From assembly GCF_900107305.1 (NCBI RefSeq), contig NZ_FNPL01000013.1, positions 1-64,000 on the forward strand: a DNA stretch of 64,000 bases, in the 5' to 3' direction. The notes beneath the pieces were generated by a model. That model did no database searches and was not told the DNA's origin. It worked only from the letters and a program-made list of their open reading frames with translations. Numbering within the stretch: position 1 is the stretch's first letter; each line of letters begins with the position of its first letter. This DNA is from Thermoactinomyces sp. DSM 45892 (GTDB taxonomy: Bacteria; Bacillota; Bacilli; Thermoactinomycetales; Thermoactinomycetaceae). Positions 61,410 through 64,000 of the stretch are shown piece by piece. Position numbers and translations under genes: made by a program.

Positions 61410-61961
61410 CTACACACGTATAATGGCCTTACGCTTTAATCGTTCTTTTACCTCTTCTTTACTAACTTGATGGCGTATCGGGAATGGAGAGTAAGAACTT
61501 TGTGTGCGAAGATACAAGTCCTCCACATCTCGAATGGAGATGGCTTTTAGATTACATAACTGTTCCGCCATTCGCTTGGCATCGACCCGATTCATCCCAA
61601 ATGTTGTAAAGTTGTAAAACGTATCTGATTTAGGTTTATATTCAATTCGAACTCGCGTACTCGTTTCAGACTCTGCCTGTAGTTGAATGTGTTCGCTGAT
61701 CGAGTAGCGTTCGTATTGAAATTGAGAGAGGATGGATTGGTTTTTTATCTTTTCTTGAAAGTGAAGGACTTCTCGAACGATAGCAAGGCTTAGATCGACT
61801 TGATAGGAGAGGATGAGATGTCCTCCAGCTTCTGCCGTATCGTAGGCTGCATCAATGATTTTTCCTTGATTATTTGCGATTTCGCGCTCGACATCACAGA
61901 GATAATCATAAATATATTCAACAGGAGCTTGAAGGGTTGTTTCCACTACAAAAGGTTTCAA
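61410..61961 (-). CDS. SRPBCC (START-like) domain protein
   Basis: 183 residues, TTG start after ATGAGGA. The opening VVETTLQAPVEYIYDYLCDVE and the following strands match the helix-grip fold of polyketide-cyclase-like/START proteins up to about residue 130. The C-terminal 50 residues are basic and unlike the family. Ligand unknown. Upstream neighbour is the short-chain dehydrogenase, 11 bases away, so they may be co-transcribed. Confidence 0.6.
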   Translation of the reverse strand: MKPFVVETTLQAPVEYIYDYLCDVEREIANNQGKIIDAAYDTAEAGGHLILSYQVDLSLAIVREVLHFQEKIKNQSILSQFQYERYSISEHIQLQAESETSTRVRIEYKPKSDTFYNFTTFGMNRVDAKRMAEQLCNLKAISIRDVEDLYLRTQSSYSPFPIRHQVSKEEVKERLKRKAIIRV

Positions 61962-61971
61962 CGAAAAATCC

Positions 61972-62682
61972 TCATTTCTTATTTTGAAAGTCTACGGGTA
62001 CAACTGGGCGCATGATGACACGCCCAACAATCATATTGGCAGGTGCTGTGATAATCTGATAAACAGATTCAGCAACATCAGATGCCTGCAGGGAATAACT
62101 CTTTGGATTCGAACTAAAATCGGTCTGGATAGAGCCGGGACAGAGTGTACTTACTTTTACATAGTGTGGTTTTAATTCTTGGGTTAGGGCATCCGATAAT
62201 GCCATCATCCCAAATTTAGATGCGCAATAACCGCCACCACGGGCAAATGCTTCTGTTCCTGCCACACTCGAAATGTTGACGATGTGGCCTTGTGTTTTCG
62301 TAAGATAGGGGATAGCGTATTTACAAGTTAGAAATGCTGCTTTGAGATTGACATTCATCATTTCGTCCCATTGACTTTCCGTTAGATCTTCAATGGGTGC
62401 AAAATGGGCCAAGCCTGCATTATTAATGACGAAATCAAGTCGTCCAAAGGAATCTATCACTTGTTCAACCATGTTTTTCACATGATTGCTATCTGAGATA
62501 TCACCAGGGAAGCTTATAACATGATCTGGGAATTCTTCTTCGAGCTGTTCAAGCTTATCAACACTTCGAGCAGTTGCTAGGACATAAATCCCAGCGGAAG
62601 CAAAGCGTCGCACGATCTCCTTACCAAGACCTTTACTAGCCCCTGTCACAAGAGCAGCTTTAATGGGCGAATGTGTAGTCAT
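61972..62682 (-). CDS. Short-chain dehydrogenase/reductase
   Basis: 236 residues. Classical SDR: cofactor loop TGASKGLGKEI, NNAG, catalytic Ser in NISSVAG and YCASKFG (Tyr and Lys), then PGSIQTDF. Resembles FabG/3-oxoacyl reductase-like general oxidoreductases. An Arg after the first strand (TARS) suggests NADPH. Substrate unknown. Confidence 0.88.
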   Translation of the reverse strand: MTTHSPIKAALVTGASKGLGKEIVRRFASAGIYVLATARSVDKLEQLEEEFPDHVISFPGDISDSNHVKNMVEQVIDSFGRLDFVINNAGLAHFAPIEDLTESQWDEMMNVNLKAAFLTCKYAIPYLTKTQGHIVNISSVAGTEAFARGGGYCASKFGMMALSDALTQELKPHYVKVSTLCPGSIQTDFSSNPKSYSLQASDVAESVYQIITAPANMIVGRVIMRPVVPVDFQNKK

Positions 62683-62725
62683 AAGGTTCGTTCACCCTTT
62701 CTTTTCGATTTTTCTCCATTTTAGA

Positions 62726-64000
62726 CTACAATTCTAAGATCGTCACCTTCTGAATAGAATCAACTTTTTGTAATTCTTCTTGTATGGTTTGATCGATCGC
62801 TTTATCAATATGGAGAAGCATAATCGCTTGCCCACCGATGGTTTCGCGTCCTACTTGCATGGTAGCGATATTGACTTCATAGACACCTAGCAAAGTTCCC
62901 ACTTTACCGATTACCCCCGGTTGGTCTTGATGCTCGATAAAAAGAAGGTGGCCGGTAGGAGATAGATCAACCGAATAACCGTTTACTTTCGTGATACGGG
63001 CTCCGAATCCATGTAAGAGCGTTCCCCCTGCACTATAAGAGTATTGTTCAGTCTCTACATGTACACTGATTAGTTGTGTAAATCCGTGGTTGTGAGTAGA
63101 TTTTTGCTCCACGATCTGAATCCCACGTTGTTTGGCGATCTCAGGAGCATTTATATAATTGACACCGGATAAATGATGTGAAAGAACCCCTTTTAGCATG
63201 GTACGCGTGAGTGGTGCTACTTCCATATTGGCCACATCACCCGCATAGGTAACCGTGATTTTTTTTAGTGCACCCTTTGAAATTTGGGCCACAAACTCAC
63301 CCAATTTTTCTACCAATTTTTGATAAGGGGCAATTTTTTGTTGTAGATCAGCTGGGATTGAAGGTAGGTTTACTGCATTTTTAAATGCTTCTTCGCGTAA
63401 TACTTTCAACACTTCTTCAGATACGTCGATGGCTACATTTTCTTGAGCTTCCACTGTAGATGCTCCTAAATGGGGAGTTACGATTACTTGCTCTAGGTCA
63501 AATAGAGCAGGTTGGACGGGAGGCTCAACCTCAAATACATCTAGCGCGGCTCCTGCTACTTTGCCTGATAATAGCGCTTTATATAGAGCATCTTCGTCAA
63601 TAATGCCCCCGCGAGCACAGTTTAAGATGCGGGCACCGTCTTTCATCATGGAAAACTCATGATCACTTATGAGATGACGAGTTTGCTTTGTTAGAGGGGT
63701 ATGGACGGAAATAAAGTCTCCTTGTGCAATCGCTTCATGAAGCGTCGCTTTTTGCACACCTAATTTCTCTGCCCGCTCTTCAGTCAGATAGGGATCAAAG
63801 GCAACTACCTGCATGCGAAATGCTTTTGCTTTCTTAGCTAATTCAGCTCCGATTCGTCCTAATCCGATGATGGACAGAGTCTTTTTATTTAGCTCTATCC
63901 CGACAAACTTTTTCCGTTTCCATTCCCCTTGGATCGTAGAGCGATAGGCTTGCGGAATGTTGCGGGCGAGGGAGATCATCATCGCAAAGGTGTGTTCAGC
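62726..64000 (-). CDS. serA: D-3-phosphoglycerate dehydrogenase, N-terminus cut by the window edge
   Basis: The frame is open from the right window edge, giving the last 424 residues of about 525. Visible: NAD-binding LSIIGLGRIGAELAKKAKAF, NCARGGIIDEDALY, catalytic HLGASTVEAQENVA with the active His, an allosteric substrate-binding domain, and a C-terminal ACT domain (IEHQDQPGVIGKVGTLLGVYEVNIATMQ) for serine feedback. First step of serine synthesis. The missing part codes the N-terminal about 100 residues. Confidence 0.94.
   Translation of the reverse strand, partial: AEHTFAMMISLARNIPQAYRSTIQGEWKRKKFVGIELNKKTLSIIGLGRIGAELAKKAKAFRMQVVAFDPYLTEERAEKLGVQKATLHEAIAQGDFISVHTPLTKQTRHLISDHEFSMMKDGARILNCARGGIIDEDALYKALLSGKVAGAALDVFEVEPPVQPALFDLEQVIVTPHLGASTVEAQENVAIDVSEEVLKVLREEAFKNAVNLPSIPADLQQKIAPYQKLVEKLGEFVAQISKGALKKITVTYAGDVANMEVAPLTRTMLKGVLSHHLSGVNYINAPEIAKQRGIQIVEQKSTHNHGFTQLISVHVETEQYSYSAGGTLLHGFGARITKVNGYSVDLSPTGHLLFIEHQDQPGVIGKVGTLLGVYEVNIATMQVGRETIGGQAIMLLHIDKAIDQTIQEELQKVDSIQKVTILEL

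Noticed and set aside
1-64000. tRNA or rRNA genes, prophage or transposase genes
   Set aside because: None recognised on reading both strands; the only mobile-like sequence is the non-coding element at 14357-14551.

Overview
The window comes from an endospore-forming Firmicute of the order Bacillales. It carries spoIIM, fur, dacF, spoIIAA-spoIIAB-sigF, spoVA genes, gerW/ytfJ, dacB-spmA-spmB and resBCDE in largely the Bacillus subtilis order. The gaps and substitutions in that order, the BclA-like collagen proteins and the long aromatic hydroxylase suggest a lineage outside Bacillus itself, perhaps Thermoactinomycetaceae. That placement is inference. Genes use strong Shine-Dalgarno sites and many GTG or TTG starts, so several starts below lie inside the longest open frame.

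Layout. 1-8.4 kb: the 3' part of a large collagen-like spore-surface protein, an esterase, an M20 peptidase, a nucleoside permease, a second collagen-like protein and a secreted M28 aminopeptidase. 8.4-16.2 kb: a GntR-controlled trans-4-hydroxy-L-proline catabolic cluster (multi-subunit FAD/Fe-S dehydrogenase, epimerase, deaminase, semialdehyde dehydrogenase), interrupted by a folded 195-bp inverted-repeat element. 16.2-18.3 kb: phenylalanine hydroxylase behind a T-box whose specifier reads as Tyr. 18.3-27.2 kb: mciZ-like, nudF, spoIIM, fur, ald, yqzK, then the nucleoside salvage run deoB-punA-punA2-pdp. 27.4-29 kb: a TylF-type methyltransferase with an unknown protein. 29.2-34 kb: a divergent Fur-box-controlled siderophore uptake locus ending in an FhuF-like reductase.

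34-40 kb: dacF, the sigma-F operon, a polysaccharide deacetylase, and a spoVA operon that goes directly from spoVAB to spoVAEB with no spoVAC or spoVAD. 40-42 kb: a coiled-coil protein, an acetyltransferase and ctaA. 42.1-44.9 kb: FMN riboswitch, ribE-ribBA-ribH without ribD. 44.9-50.7 kb: scpA-scpB, DUF2953, gerW, dacB-spmA-spmB, rluB. 50.8-57.2 kb: resB-resC-resD-resE and an EamA transporter. 57.3-60 kb: a tightly overlapped minus-strand operon of TetR regulator, FAD monooxygenase and a stand-alone RibD reductase domain, under a 42-bp palindromic operator. 60-64 kb: a CPA2 antiporter with an unusual leader, then an SRPBCC-like protein, a short-chain dehydrogenase and the 3' part of serA on the minus strand.

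Points most worth following: a tandem pair of purine nucleoside phosphorylases in which the second has Met and Asp at the two base-recognition positions, predicting an adenosine-type specificity; a divergent, C-terminally extended MciZ; the split spoVA operon; the deaminase-less RibD in a drug/flavin-type operon; and the 195-bp structured element.
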